Shown here: positions 18,292-26,839 of the stretch, piece after piece | How positions within the stretch are numbered: position 1 is the stretch's first letter | Layout of the letters: every line of letters starts with the position of its first letter | Source of the DNA: JADGNF01 sp964582085 | Lineage (GTDB): Archaea; Thermoproteota; Bathyarchaeia; Bathyarchaeales; Bathycorpusculaceae | Assembly: GCA_964582085.1 (NCBI GenBank) | Contig: CAZOPV010000020.1 | Coordinates: forward strand, 1-64,000 | DNA: 64,000 bases | Direction of reading: 5' to 3' | The notes under the pieces: generated by a model | Told to the model about the DNA's origin: nothing | Databases searched by the model: none | What the model saw: the letters and a program-made list of their open reading frames with translations, nothing else | Position numbers and translations under genes: made by a program

Positions 18292-18336
18292 CTTTGAGTG
18301 GTCTCCAGAAAGTTTGTTTTGGCCTGTTAGTTTGTT

Positions 18337-19638
18337 TCACCTTTCTGTTGTTGCTTGGAGAGCTTGCTCCAAATCGGCTTTGATGTCTTCGAAGTCTTCG
18401 ATGCCTACTGATAAGCGGATGTAGTCAGGTGTGACACCTGTCGCTGTTTGTTCTTGTGGTGTTAGTTGCTGGTGTGTTGTGGATGCTGGGTGAATTACTA
18501 GGCTTTTTGAGTCACCTATATTTGCTAGGTGGGAGAACAGTTTGACTGAGTTGATGAATTTTTGGCCTGCTTCTGATCCGCCTTTGATACCAAAGCCGAC
18601 GATGCCGCCGTATTTCCCTTTGAGGTATTTCTTTGCTAATTGGTGACTTGGGTGGTCAGGTAGTCCAGGGTAATTGACCCAGTTGACTATGGGGTGCTGT
18701 TTGAGGAATTTAGCAACTTTCAATGCGTTTTCGCTGTGTTTGCGTTGGCGGAGAGGTAATGTTTCTAAGCCTTGCAGAAAAAGCCAAGCGTTGAAGGGGC
18801 TTAAGGAGGGACCCAAATCTCTGAGCAGTTGCAGGCGCACCTTAAACGCAAAAGCCACGTTGCCTAAGGCTGGAAAGTTGCCGAATACGTCCCAATATTT
18901 GATGCCATGGTAGCTTGGGTCTGGCTCGGTAAATTCTGGGAATTTGCCGTTGTTCCATTTGAAGTTGCCTGAGTCTACGATTATGCCGCCTATGCTGGTT
19001 CCGTGCCCGCCTATGTATTTTGTGGCTGAAGCTATGACAATATCTGCTCCATAGTCTATGGGGCGAACTAAACCAACTCCTACGGTGTTATCGATTACAA
19101 GCGGGATTTCTGCCTCATGTGCTATTCTTGCGATAGCCTCAAAGTCTGGTATGTCCAGTTTTGGGTTGCCGATTGTTTCTGCGTACACTGCTCTGGTTTT
19201 ATCAGTAATGGCTTTTTTGAATTCGCCTGGTTTGGATGAATCAACAAAAACCACTTTTCTGCCTAGTTTCGCAAAGGTGTAGTGCAGAAGTTGGTAGGTG
19301 CCACCGTAAAGGTTGTTTGCTGCGACAATTTCGTCGCCGACTTGTGTAATGGCTAAGAGTGCTAATGCTTCTGCAGCTTGGCCCGACGCTACCGCAACCG
19401 CCGTGGTTCCTCCTTCAATTGAAGCGAGACGTTTTTCAAATGCGTCTGTTGTTGGATTCATAATCCTTGTGTAAATGTTGCCTAGTTCTTTTAGTGCAAA
19501 TAGGTTAGCTGCGTGTTCGGTGTTTTTGAACACAAACGAAGTTGTTTGGTATATGGGAACCGCTCGTGAGCCGGTGGCAGGGTCTGCTGTTTCTTGTCCT
19601 GCGTGAAGCGCAAGTGTGTCTATTTTTCTTGTTGCCAT
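18337..19638 (-). CDS. metY: O-acetylhomoserine sulfhydrylase MetY
   Basis: PLP enzyme that condenses O-acetylhomoserine with sulfide to homocysteine. The 433-residue protein starts with TLALHAGQE and has YTRIMNPTTDAFEKRLASIE, and the PLP lysine is in ASATKYIGGHG. It opens the metY-metX-metW operon. An AAAGGAG ribosome site sits about 12 bases before the ATG, and palindromes overlap the upstream promoter region near 19681-19696. Confidence 0.96.
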   Translation of the reverse strand: MATRKIDTLALHAGQETADPATGSRAVPIYQTTSFVFKNTEHAANLFALKELGNIYTRIMNPTTDAFEKRLASIEGGTTAVAVASGQAAEALALLAITQVGDEIVAANNLYGGTYQLLHYTFAKLGRKVVFVDSSKPGEFKKAITDKTRAVYAETIGNPKLDIPDFEAIARIAHEAEIPLVIDNTVGVGLVRPIDYGADIVIASATKYIGGHGTSIGGIIVDSGNFKWNNGKFPEFTEPDPSYHGIKYWDVFGNFPALGNVAFAFKVRLQLLRDLGPSLSPFNAWLFLQGLETLPLRQRKHSENALKVAKFLKQHPIVNWVNYPGLPDHPSHQLAKKYLKGKYGGIVGFGIKGGSEAGQKFINSVKLFSHLANIGDSKSLVIHPASTTHQQLTPQEQTATGVTPDYIRLSVGIEDFEDIKADLEQALQATTER

Positions 19639-19679
19639 TTGTGGGTTTTTCTCCTTTTGTTTGTTGTTTGCACAAATTA

Positions 19680-19696
19680 GCCGATAACGGCGTTAT
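19680..19696. promoter_or_regulatory. Overlapping palindromes between metY and the HTH-CBS gene
   Basis: GCCG-ATAA-CGGC (19680-19691) overlaps ATAACG-G-CGTTAT (19684-19696) in the divergent region, beside a TATA-like CATATAA for metY on the minus strand. This is a good candidate operator, perhaps for the divergent HTH-CBS regulator. Confidence 0.5.
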
Positions 19697-19757
19697 ATGT
19701 ATTTTTGTCTGTTTTATTCCAAAAAGAATATCAAACCCCCAACTCTATTAGCAACTC

Positions 19758-20312
19758 ATGTTTCCACAACTTCAAGACATAGGTAAAAGGCGCCGACAAT
19801 TAGGCTTAAAACAATCTGAGCTAGCAAAGTTAGCCGGCGTAAGCCAAAGCTTAATTGCCAAACTTGAAGCGGGAAAAATTGACTCATCATACACTAAGGT
19901 GAAAGCAATTTTTGATGCACTTGAACGTCTTGAAGCAAAAAATAAAATTCAAGCTGAAAAAATACTCCATAAAGAGGTTGTCGCTGTCCAAAAAGATGAA
20001 CCTGTCGCCAAAGTTGTCCAGTTAATGAAAAAAAATAATTTCTCGCAAATTCCAGTTTTCAACGGAAAGCAATCAGTAGGCAGCGTGTCTGAAAAAACGA
20101 TTCTGCGGCAGATCCTTGCTGGCTCTGACCTTGCCGAAATTAGTAAGTTGCCCACAGAGAAAATAATGGATGATGCTTTTCCCCAAGTCGGTGAAGACGC
20201 GCCGCTTTCTCTTATTTCAAATTTGTTGCAAGTGTATTCTGCAGTTTTGGTTTCAAAAAAAGGTGAAGTCACGGGTATAATAACTAAGGCAGATCTTCTC
20301 AGGATGCTCTAA
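19758..20312 (+). CDS. XRE-type HTH regulator with a CBS pair
   Basis: A 184-residue regulator. Residues 1-65 are a lambda-repressor-like helix-turn-helix (GLKQSELAKLAGVSQSLIAK). Residues 70-184 form two CBS repeats (VQLMKKNNFSQIPVF and NLLQVYSAVLVSKKGEVTGI), a module that senses adenosyl ligands such as AMP, ATP or S-adenosylmethionine. It is divergent from metY, so control of methionine synthesis by an adenosyl ligand is an attractive inference. Archaeal proteins of this build are widespread. Confidence 0.9.
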   Translation: MFPQLQDIGKRRRQLGLKQSELAKLAGVSQSLIAKLEAGKIDSSYTKVKAIFDALERLEAKNKIQAEKILHKEVVAVQKDEPVAKVVQLMKKNNFSQIPVFNGKQSVGSVSEKTILRQILAGSDLAEISKLPTEKIMDDAFPQVGEDAPLSLISNLLQVYSAVLVSKKGEVTGIITKADLLRML

Positions 20313-20363
20313 AAAGCACCAAACATCTTAAGTATAGGCTCGTTATATTGAAAATCGAGCACT

Positions 20364-20687
20364 ATGTCTCTTTCCTGTGAAAGCGTAATACGTCGCATTT
20401 TACCCGTGTACCGTTCTTTTGTAGCTAAGGAACTTATCTTAAAGTACAAGCTGACGCAAAATGTGGTTGCCGAGAAACTTGGCACAACCCAAGCTGCAGT
20501 GAGCCAGTACATTAACAGTAAGCGCGGTGTTAACGACGTACCGAACTACTCTGAAATTGAGCCTTTGCTTCAGCAGTCAGCAGCTAAAATAGCAGAACGT
20601 ATGGCAACCACCAATATTACATCCGAGGAGTTCAGCAGCAGTTTCTGTGAATTATGCACCGAGCTCCGTAAAAACAAAAAAATATAG
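20364..20687 (+). CDS. Archaeal HTH protein, COG2522 type
   Basis: A 107-residue DNA-binding protein. The helix-turn-helix is LTQNVVAEKLGTTQAAVSQY (residues 30-49), followed by INSKRG as in the COG2522 family of archaeal predicted transcription regulators. Residues 60-107 are helical and could dimerise. It lies between the HTH-CBS gene and convergent HMG-CoA reductase; target unknown. Confidence 0.85.
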   Translation: MSLSCESVIRRILPVYRSFVAKELILKYKLTQNVVAEKLGTTQAAVSQYINSKRGVNDVPNYSEIEPLLQQSAAKIAERMATTNITSEEFSSSFCELCTELRKNKKI

Positions 20688-20690
20688 AGC

Positions 20691-21962
20691 TTACGATGCA
20701 GATCTGAGTTCAGCAAGTATTTCTTTTGCCCTGTCCATGCGGATCTTCCGTTCTTTAACCATTTTTTCAGCCACCAAGTCAACAAGTTTGCCCGTTGCTC
20801 CAGCTTGGACGGCGATGTTGCGGGCGTGAAGAGACATGTGACCTTGCTGTATGCCTTCATGGGCTAACGCTCTCAGGGCTGCAAGGTTTTGAGCTAAACC
20901 CACCGCTGCTAAAACCTCGGCGAATTCGTTGGCTGACTTGACTTTGAGTATTTTCATGGCAATCTTAGCGGTTGGATGGGTTTTTACGGCTCCACCGACA
21001 AGCCCCACAGCCATGGGTAATTCAATTTCGCCGACTAAGTTGCCTTGTTCATTTTTCTTCCATGTAGATAACGTGGTGTATTTTCCGTTTAATGCAGCAT
21101 AAGCATGTGCGCCGGCTTCGATGGCTCGGTGGTCGTTACCTGTGGCTAAAACCACAGCTATGACGCCGTTCAAGGCGCCTTTGTTGTGTGTCGCTCCTCT
21201 GTAGGGGTCTGCAGCTGCAAACGCAGAAGCATAAACTATTCCATCCACAACTTCTTCCCCGCCCACGGCTTCTTTGGAAACCGTACACCACGCTTTTGCG
21301 AGACGTTTAACCGCGAGATTTGAGATTATTCTCAAGTAAACGTGACCTCCAGTTAGGGTCTCAATGAGGGGCGCTATAGCTTCAGCCATGGTGTTTACGG
21401 CGTTGGCGCCCATGGCGTCGCGGCAGTCGACGTATAATTCTGTGATAAGCATATCTCCTTGGGTTGTGTGAATTATTTTTGAATCCAAGTCTTTTGCGCC
21501 TCCCCCTAAAGAATTTAGAAGAGGATCTTGGTCGTTGGCCCTTTTTAGGAGTTCTTGTTTTGCAGCCATCACTTTTTCTTTGGCTGCTGAGATATCTTTG
21601 ATGCCGACTGTTTGAATTTGGCCAATCATAACTGGTGGTGTGCTGCTAGTGTAGAATCCTCCGCTTTCCCGCACCATTTTTGCTGCGTAGCTGGCTGCTG
21701 CTACAACTGAGGGTTCCTCGGTTGCCATGGGGATTAGGTAATCTTTGTTGTTGATTTTAAAGTTCACTCCTATACCGAGAGGTATAGGTATGGCGCCGAC
21801 TACGTTTTCTATCATCCTGTCGGCTGTTTCCATTGGCAGAGCTCCCGTGTTTTGGAGAATTGCACATTCTTCTTCAGTCAGGTTCGCAAATTCTTTGACT
21901 TTTGCTAAGCGCTCTTTTGGTGTCAGTTTATAGAAGCCTGAAATGGCCGATGTTTTGGTCAT
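20691..21962 (-). CDS. Hydroxymethylglutaryl-CoA reductase, class II type
   Basis: Makes mevalonate from HMG-CoA for isoprenoid lipids. The 423-residue sequence resembles the bacterial/Archaeoglobus class II enzymes rather than the class I form of most archaea: SGFYKLTPKERL at the start and MATEEPSVVAAAS with the catalytic Glu. Further on are GATHNKGALNGV (Lys), TGNDHRAIEAGAHAYA (Asp) and HEGIQQGHMSLHARNIA (His). The ATG at 21962 is preferred over the GTG at 21971. Cofactor preference is not evident. Confidence 0.93.
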   Translation of the reverse strand: MTKTSAISGFYKLTPKERLAKVKEFANLTEEECAILQNTGALPMETADRMIENVVGAIPIPLGIGVNFKINNKDYLIPMATEEPSVVAAASYAAKMVRESGGFYTSSTPPVMIGQIQTVGIKDISAAKEKVMAAKQELLKRANDQDPLLNSLGGGAKDLDSKIIHTTQGDMLITELYVDCRDAMGANAVNTMAEAIAPLIETLTGGHVYLRIISNLAVKRLAKAWCTVSKEAVGGEEVVDGIVYASAFAAADPYRGATHNKGALNGVIAVVLATGNDHRAIEAGAHAYAALNGKYTTLSTWKKNEQGNLVGEIELPMAVGLVGGAVKTHPTAKIAMKILKVKSANEFAEVLAAVGLAQNLAALRALAHEGIQQGHMSLHARNIAVQAGATGKLVDLVAEKMVKERKIRMDRAKEILAELRSAS

Positions 21963-22050
21963 GGATGCCACAGGCTGTTACAACTACGATTTGGCTTTTA
22001 AGTTTTAGTAATAAATTTGATTAAAAAGAGGTAACATTATTTTTACGCGG

Positions 22051-23100
22051 CTATTGTTGAGGCATTGCTGTTGCGGGAATACCTAACCGTTTTGTGATTT
22101 CTCTTGCCAGTGTTTCTCCGTGTGCTCCGCCGTGGTTGTATGCAATTACATTCTTTGGTGAGGCTTGCTTTACGTATTCCAGTAATCCGTTGAAGTCTGA
22201 GTGGTCACTTAGTGCTATCAAATATTCTTTTTTGCCAATTCGTCTGCATGGACTGCGGAATTCTCTGCCGCTGACGCAGATGCGTTCATTATTTAAGCCG
22301 ACGCTGCCTCGCGAGTTCATGTGGTAAAACGCTACGCAGGGCAGATTTTCTTCCAGTAAGGTGTGACCTTCTTTTGCAGTGGAAAGCGTCAAGCATCCAA
22401 GTTTCATGCCATGTTTTTCGCAGATTTTTGAGACGCTGTAAACTTTTTCCGGCATCACAAAAGGCACCGTAACGTCGGCGTCGTGAAGGATCTGCATAAC
22501 TTCCTGTAGTTTGCCATGGTAACCAAAAACGTATACCGTACCGATCTTCAGTCTTTCTTCTACCATCCTCACCAGTAGCTTTCGTATATCTCCTTCAAAT
22601 GAGCGCCTACATGTAGGGTTACCGTAGGTGGCTTCAACCACTAAGGTATCGCAATCCAGCACGGGTGTTCCGTCTATTTTGAAGTCGCCTGTCCAAACAA
22701 TCTTTTCGCCTTGTGTGTTTTCTAGCAAAACCTGTGCTGCGCCGACAATGTGCTCTGCTTTAAAGAGGGTTATACGTTCGCCGTCAAAACGAAACTGCTG
22801 GTTATACTTTAAAGTCTTGATGTTTTTAGCTCTTGTTCCCAAGGTTCCCTCTAAAACTTCAATGAGGTCTCGGGTGGCTTCTGTCATCAAAATTTTTTTG
22901 CATTCCTTCAGACTCCAGCGTAAGCCACCTGTGTGGTCTGCGTGGGCGTGTGTAACAACTCTCAGAGGACGGTTTTCTGCGTAGGCGTCGCAGGCAACTG
23001 AATTGCCCAAAAGTACGGCGCCCCGTTGCGTCACTGAAGCCTGCAAAGGTTGCGGGAAGGCTTCAATTTTTTGTTGAACGTGGCGCAAGCCAGTCGACAA
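22051..23100 (-). CDS. Metallo-beta-lactamase/beta-CASP-like nuclease
   Basis: A 349-residue MBL-fold protein with the metal site VVTHAHADHTGGL near residue 51, FKAEHIVGAAQVLL, then WTGDFKID. Later come VEATYGNPTCRRSFEGDI and SDHSDFNGLLEYV, as in archaeal exonuclease-like beta-CASP proteins (COG1236 type). The open frame begins with TTG inside the preceding gene; a GTG at 23034 would avoid the overlap and better fits relatives. RNA or DNA processing is likely. Confidence 0.85.
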   Translation of the reverse strand: MSTGLRHVQQKIEAFPQPLQASVTQRGAVLLGNSVACDAYAENRPLRVVTHAHADHTGGLRWSLKECKKILMTEATRDLIEVLEGTLGTRAKNIKTLKYNQQFRFDGERITLFKAEHIVGAAQVLLENTQGEKIVWTGDFKIDGTPVLDCDTLVVEATYGNPTCRRSFEGDIRKLLVRMVEERLKIGTVYVFGYHGKLQEVMQILHDADVTVPFVMPEKVYSVSKICEKHGMKLGCLTLSTAKEGHTLLEENLPCVAFYHMNSRGSVGLNNERICVSGREFRSPCRRIGKKEYLIALSDHSDFNGLLEYVKQASPKNVIAYNHGGAHGETLAREITKRLGIPATAMPQQ

Positions 23101-23467
23101 GCTCCCAAGGGTTTTCGCATTTTACCGTAACTTTGATGGGGCCAAGTGGCGATTCAGCTGTTTCTTCCGAAAAAGAAACATGACCTGCAAAAGCCACTTG
23201 TTTGTTTAAGTAAAAGGTGATTGTGTCGCTGTTTAAACCTTGAAGTAGCAGTTTTCTGGAAGCGTCACGGATGCGGTCTTTGCGGAGTACGTTTTGGAGC
23301 GTTAAAAGAGTCTCTAAGCCTTTTGCTTCAGCTTTTAGAATACTGCCCTTAGGGGCAGAAGTAATCTGTGTGGGGATATCTCCGAAAAGGTTCCATATTG
23401 CCTTCTTGACTTTCTCTTCTGACTCCGTGGGATTAACTTCAGTTTCTACGTAAATAACTATTTCCAT
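23063..23467 (-). CDS. DUF54/COG1325 RNA-binding protein
   Basis: A 134-residue protein of the archaeal family often described as exosome-associated or RNA-binding (COG1325). It shows the family's opening (VYVETEVNPTESEEKVKKAI) and the GPIKVTVKCENPWELVDWL ending. It overlaps the kinase gene by ten bases. The order kinase, DUF54 is common in archaea. Exact role is unproven. Confidence 0.85.
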   Translation of the reverse strand: MEIVIYVETEVNPTESEEKVKKAIWNLFGDIPTQITSAPKGSILKAEAKGLETLLTLQNVLRKDRIRDASRKLLLQGLNSDTITFYLNKQVAFAGHVSFSEETAESPLGPIKVTVKCENPWELVDWLAPRSTKN

Positions 23468-24024
23468 TTTTCTTCAATCTCCTTTAATGACTCTTTAACC
23501 TTAGTTTTGGCGACTTCTTGGCTGCTTTCGTTGATTATCATGTATTGCGCCATAGCTATGGCGTTTCCTATACCTACGCTTAGTTCACGCATGTCCCGTT
23601 CATGGAATACGTCCCATGTTTTAGGGTCGTCGCTTCTGCCCCTGTTGGAGAGGCGTTTGAAGCGTGTTTCAGGTGAAGCGTGAATTGCAATCAAAGTGAA
23701 CCTCGGAAAATGAGTTTTGAAAACATTCACTTCGTGTAGGCTTCTGATTCCCTCCACAACTACTAGTGGGCTTTTTTTCTGTTTAATTTTCTCAATGCAC
23801 ATTTCGGCGATTACGTTGTTGCCATGTTTGGCGCGGAGTTCAAGCATAACTGCACCAACGTTTTTTGGGTTCAGTTCTAAGCCGCGTTTTGCGGTTTCTT
23901 CGCGGATGACATCTCCCATTACAACAACGTCGTAGCCTAGCTCGTGTGCGGTTTCGACCAAAACTAGTGATTTGCCTGCTCCGGGCATTCCTGTTAAACC
24001 TACAACTGTTTTGACAGCGTTCAT
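23458..24024 (-). CDS. UPF0200-family nucleotide kinase-like protein
   Basis: A 188-residue P-loop protein with GLTGMPGAGKS at residues 9-19 and lid-like arginines in RFKRLSNRGRSDDP. The family resembles dephospho-CoA and adenylate kinases, but the substrate is not established. It is the first gene of a three-gene cluster with DUF54 and the beta-CASP-like protein. Confidence 0.86.
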   Translation of the reverse strand: MNAVKTVVGLTGMPGAGKSLVLVETAHELGYDVVVMGDVIREETAKRGLELNPKNVGAVMLELRAKHGNNVIAEMCIEKIKQKKSPLVVVEGIRSLHEVNVFKTHFPRFTLIAIHASPETRFKRLSNRGRSDDPKTWDVFHERDMRELSVGIGNAIAMAQYMIINESSQEVAKTKVKESLKEIEEKWK

Positions 24025-24121
24025 TGCATACCCTTTTTGTGTTTTAACATTAATCGGCGTCCAGAATTAAAAGCATTTATGAAGGAAACATGTTAAAACT
24101 ATTTGAGGCTGCAGTAGAGTA

Positions 24122-24688
24122 ATGTCGCAGTTTGTACGCGCTTTCTTGGCTTTCGACATTGAGAGTGTAGAAGTAAAAGAGAAACTTTGTGAGGCGCAGA
24201 GGCGTTTAGCTCAGACAGGCGCTGATCTTAAACTTGTCGAAGTTGAAAACATTCACATAACTGTCCGTTTCTTGGGTGACGTAGCCGTCGGCGTGGTTGA
24301 CAAGGTTTTTGAGCACATGAAAAAAATCCAATTTAAACCTTTTAGCGTGCAAATTAGCGGTTTAGGTGTTTTTCCGAATTTGAATTTTCCACGTGTCATT
24401 TGGGCGGGAATTACGTCGGGTTCAATTCAGCTGCGGGATATTTTTATGCAGCTTGAGTCTCGGCTCCGCGATTTAGGATTTGCAGGCGACCCAAAAGGGT
24501 TTTCGCCTCACTTGACAATTGCGCGTGTGCGTTCTGCCCGAAACAAGTCTCAACTGTCCGATTTCGTGTCTGAGAATGGTAGCTACGAGTTTGGCTCAGT
24601 TAAAGCAGCCTGCCTCAGATTAAAACGTAGTGAGTTAACTCCCAGAGGACCCATTTACTCCACTCTCCGAGAGTATTGTCCCACGTAG
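24122..24688 (+). CDS. thpR: RNA 2',3'-cyclic phosphodiesterase (2'-5' RNA ligase family)
   Basis: A 188-residue 2H phosphoesterase. The two HxT motifs are visible as NIHITVRFLGD and SPHLTIARVRS. It opens 2',3'-cyclic phosphates on RNA ends and is often next to the CCA transferase in archaea, as here. Its reading frame slightly overlaps the possible upstream start of cca. Confidence 0.94.
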   Translation: MSQFVRAFLAFDIESVEVKEKLCEAQRRLAQTGADLKLVEVENIHITVRFLGDVAVGVVDKVFEHMKKIQFKPFSVQISGLGVFPNLNFPRVIWAGITSGSIQLRDIFMQLESRLRDLGFAGDPKGFSPHLTIARVRSARNKSQLSDFVSENGSYEFGSVKAACLRLKRSELTPRGPIYSTLREYCPT

Positions 24689-24708
24689 CGTTTACCAAGG
24701 AAGTGCCT

Positions 24709-26166
24709 ATGCCACAAAACAAAATAGATGCTTTACTTCAAGATGTTTTGGAAAAAATTACTCCGTCAAAAGCTGACAAAGCCAAAATGGAAGCGATAGC
24801 TAAAAGCCTTGAGCAGAAATTAATCTTTGCCTGTAAAGAATTTAACGTTGACGCCAAGGTGCGCCTTGAAGGCTCCGTTGCTAAGGATACTTGGCTTAGA
24901 GAGGAGCCAGATATCGACGTTTTCATGCGCTTGTCGCCTTCTATCTCTCGTCAAGACCTGGGTAACATAGGTCTGAAAATTGCAAAGAAAGCCACGGCAG
25001 ATTCAAAGCAACAAATTGAACGTTTTGCTGAGCACCCTTACCTTGAAACCTTCATAGACGGCGTCCGAGTAAACATTGTACCCTGCTACGATACTACACC
25101 GGGAGAGTGGTTAAGTGCCACTGACAGAACACCTTTCCACACTGACTACGTAAATGCTCATTTGAACAAAAATTTGCGTGACGAGGTTCGACTACTCAAG
25201 AAATTTATGAAAGGTGTCAACGTGTATGGTGCAGAAATCAAAGTGGGCGGCTTTAGTGGTTATCTTTGTGAGCTTTTGATTCTTAATTACGGGTCGTTTG
25301 TGTCGGTTTTGCAGGCATTTGCTCAGCACGTGCCCAAACGCATAGTTGACATAGAAAAGCATTTCGCAGGGAGAGAACGTGAAATAGAAAAACTCTTTCC
25401 TGAACCTTTAGTCGTAATTGATCCTGTAGACAGAAGACGCAACGTAGCCTCTGCGGTTCACCTTCAAAAACTACACGTATTTGTGGGTGCAACCAGAGAA
25501 TTTTTGAAAATCCCTCACAGCCAATTTTTTTATCCTCCAAAACTCAAATCTTTCAGTGCCTCTGAGATAACTGCTAAATTGAATAGTCGGAACTCAACTC
25601 TTATTTTTCTATCTACGACAGGAGTTGAAGCTGTTCCAGATGTTTTTTGGGGTCAAATATACAGATCCCAGAGAGCTCTGCATAGGTTGCTTAAACTTCA
25701 CGATTTCTCTGTTTTAAGGTCTGATGCTTGGGGCAGTGAAACTGCGGGTTACATAGTTTTTGTGTTTGAGCTTGAAGACCAGTTTTTGCCTGCGGTTAAG
25801 AAACATTTTGGTCCACCGTTGGAGAAACAAAAAGAATGTGAGAATTTCTTAACCAAATATTTAGGCGACAGAAATGTAGTTGCTGGGCCTTACCTTGAAG
25901 GGGGCGAGTGGGTCGTTTTAATAAAAAGAAAAATTACCGATGCTGTAGAACTGCTTAAGATCAAAGTTGGTGGAGGCGGAAAAGAAGTTGGCGTAGCTGA
26001 GCTTGTTGCCAAGGCGTTGAGACAAAACTTTAAGGTCATGGTTGGTAACGAAGTGATTGAATATTACAGTATTAACGATTGTTTTGCGCGGTTTTTGACA
26101 GGTTTCCTTTTAGGCAAACCTTTTTGGTTGTCCCTCCCAAAAATCAATTCAACGACGGAAAGTTAG
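24709..26166 (+). CDS. cca: CCA tRNA nucleotidyltransferase, archaeal class I
   Basis: Adds or repairs the 3' CCA of tRNA. I choose the ATG at 24709 behind AAGGAAG (485 residues); a TTG at 24676 is also open. The nucleotidyltransferase motif is EGSVAKDTWLREEPDIDVF, with the two metal-binding aspartates in DID, then the third in GVRVNIVPCYD. The tail and neck domains follow to about 485, a normal length. Both tRNAs in the window encode CCA, so repair is the likely use. Confidence 0.95.
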   Translation: MPQNKIDALLQDVLEKITPSKADKAKMEAIAKSLEQKLIFACKEFNVDAKVRLEGSVAKDTWLREEPDIDVFMRLSPSISRQDLGNIGLKIAKKATADSKQQIERFAEHPYLETFIDGVRVNIVPCYDTTPGEWLSATDRTPFHTDYVNAHLNKNLRDEVRLLKKFMKGVNVYGAEIKVGGFSGYLCELLILNYGSFVSVLQAFAQHVPKRIVDIEKHFAGREREIEKLFPEPLVVIDPVDRRRNVASAVHLQKLHVFVGATREFLKIPHSQFFYPPKLKSFSASEITAKLNSRNSTLIFLSTTGVEAVPDVFWGQIYRSQRALHRLLKLHDFSVLRSDAWGSETAGYIVFVFELEDQFLPAVKKHFGPPLEKQKECENFLTKYLGDRNVVAGPYLEGGEWVVLIKRKITDAVELLKIKVGGGGKEVGVAELVAKALRQNFKVMVGNEVIEYYSINDCFARFLTGFLLGKPFWLSLPKINSTTES

Positions 26167-26225
26167 GTTGAATAAGTAACGTTAAAGTTATAATTTAGAT
26201 GTTAATTTCTACTGTTGCATTAAAG

Positions 26226-26301
26226 AGCCCGGTGGTGTAGTGGCCAAGCATAGGGGCCTCTGGAGCCCTCGACAAGAGTTCGAATCTCTTCCGGGCTACC
26301 A
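26226..26301 (+). tRNA. tRNA-Gln (anticodon CUG), CCA encoded
   Basis: A full cloverleaf: 7-bp acceptor AGCCCGG/CCGGGCT, 5-bp anticodon stem GGGGC/GCCCT, and T stem AAGAG/CTCTT. The anticodon loop is CTCTGGA, so the anticodon is CUG. The first pair is A1-U72, the known recognition pair for archaeal GatDE. CCA is genomic (26299-26301). An integrase remnant reads antisense through this gene. A TATA-like element lies near 26188. Confidence 0.95.
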
Positions 26302-26672
26302 TTGTCTAGGCGCGAATTTATACTATTTTTAGGCTGATTTTCGTGGATTTCTTTGAGCATCTGCTGTTTTAGAGCAGCAGTCAGTTGAACCAGCTGCTGG
26401 TTTTCGAGTTGGCTGTTGTCGATGATTGTGCGGTTGGGTCTCGTTAGGGCGTCTTTTGTTAGGATTTCTTCTGGGTTTAATCCCCATGCGCGTATGATTT
26501 CTTTTAGTGCGTCGATTTTGCTGAGGCGGGTTTTTGGGTTTTATGCTTAAGCCTGAAGAAATGTAGATGCCTCTTAGGTATTCGGTGCCTTTCATTTTGA
26601 TGTCGGGGTATGTGCTTATGGTGTGTCCCATCATGTATTCGATGTAGTCTGTTGGTATGCCGAGCAATCTTT
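26302..26672 (-). pseudogene. C-terminal remnant of a tyrosine integrase
   Basis: On the minus strand the region reads LGIPTDYIEYMMGHTIS, then EYLRGIYISSGLSIK, then, after a one-base frameshift at an A run near 26543, RLSKIDALKEIIRAWGLNPE. These match the catalytic C-terminus of archaeal/viral tyrosine recombinases (the GH box and the following tyrosine region). The second frame continues antisense through tRNA-Gln to a stop at 26220. It lacks the N-terminal two-thirds and cannot be active. It marks a past integration at the tRNA. Confidence 0.75.
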
Positions 26673-26810
26673 AACGCATTTAGTTGGGTGGGCAACAACC
26701 TCTTTTCCCTCTTGGAAGGCATAAACGCCGTTTGGGCAGTATTCGACGCAGCGTGGTTTTCCCGTACTCCCACAACCATCGCATTTATCAGAAAAAATTA
26801 TGGTAAACAA
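26673..26810 (-). pseudogene. Truncated ferredoxin joined to the integrase remnant
   Basis: The minus strand reads FSDKCDGCGSTGKPRCVEYC, then PNGVYAFQEGKEVVA, then KCVKDCSA, a 4Fe-4S ferredoxin start with its first cluster motif. After KDCSA homology ends and the integrase begins, so the second half is lost. The junction at about 26670 is where the two fragments fused. A separate short stop-terminated frame follows. Confidence 0.6.
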
Positions 26811-26839
26811 GGAATATCTGTATCACCCAAGATTACCAC

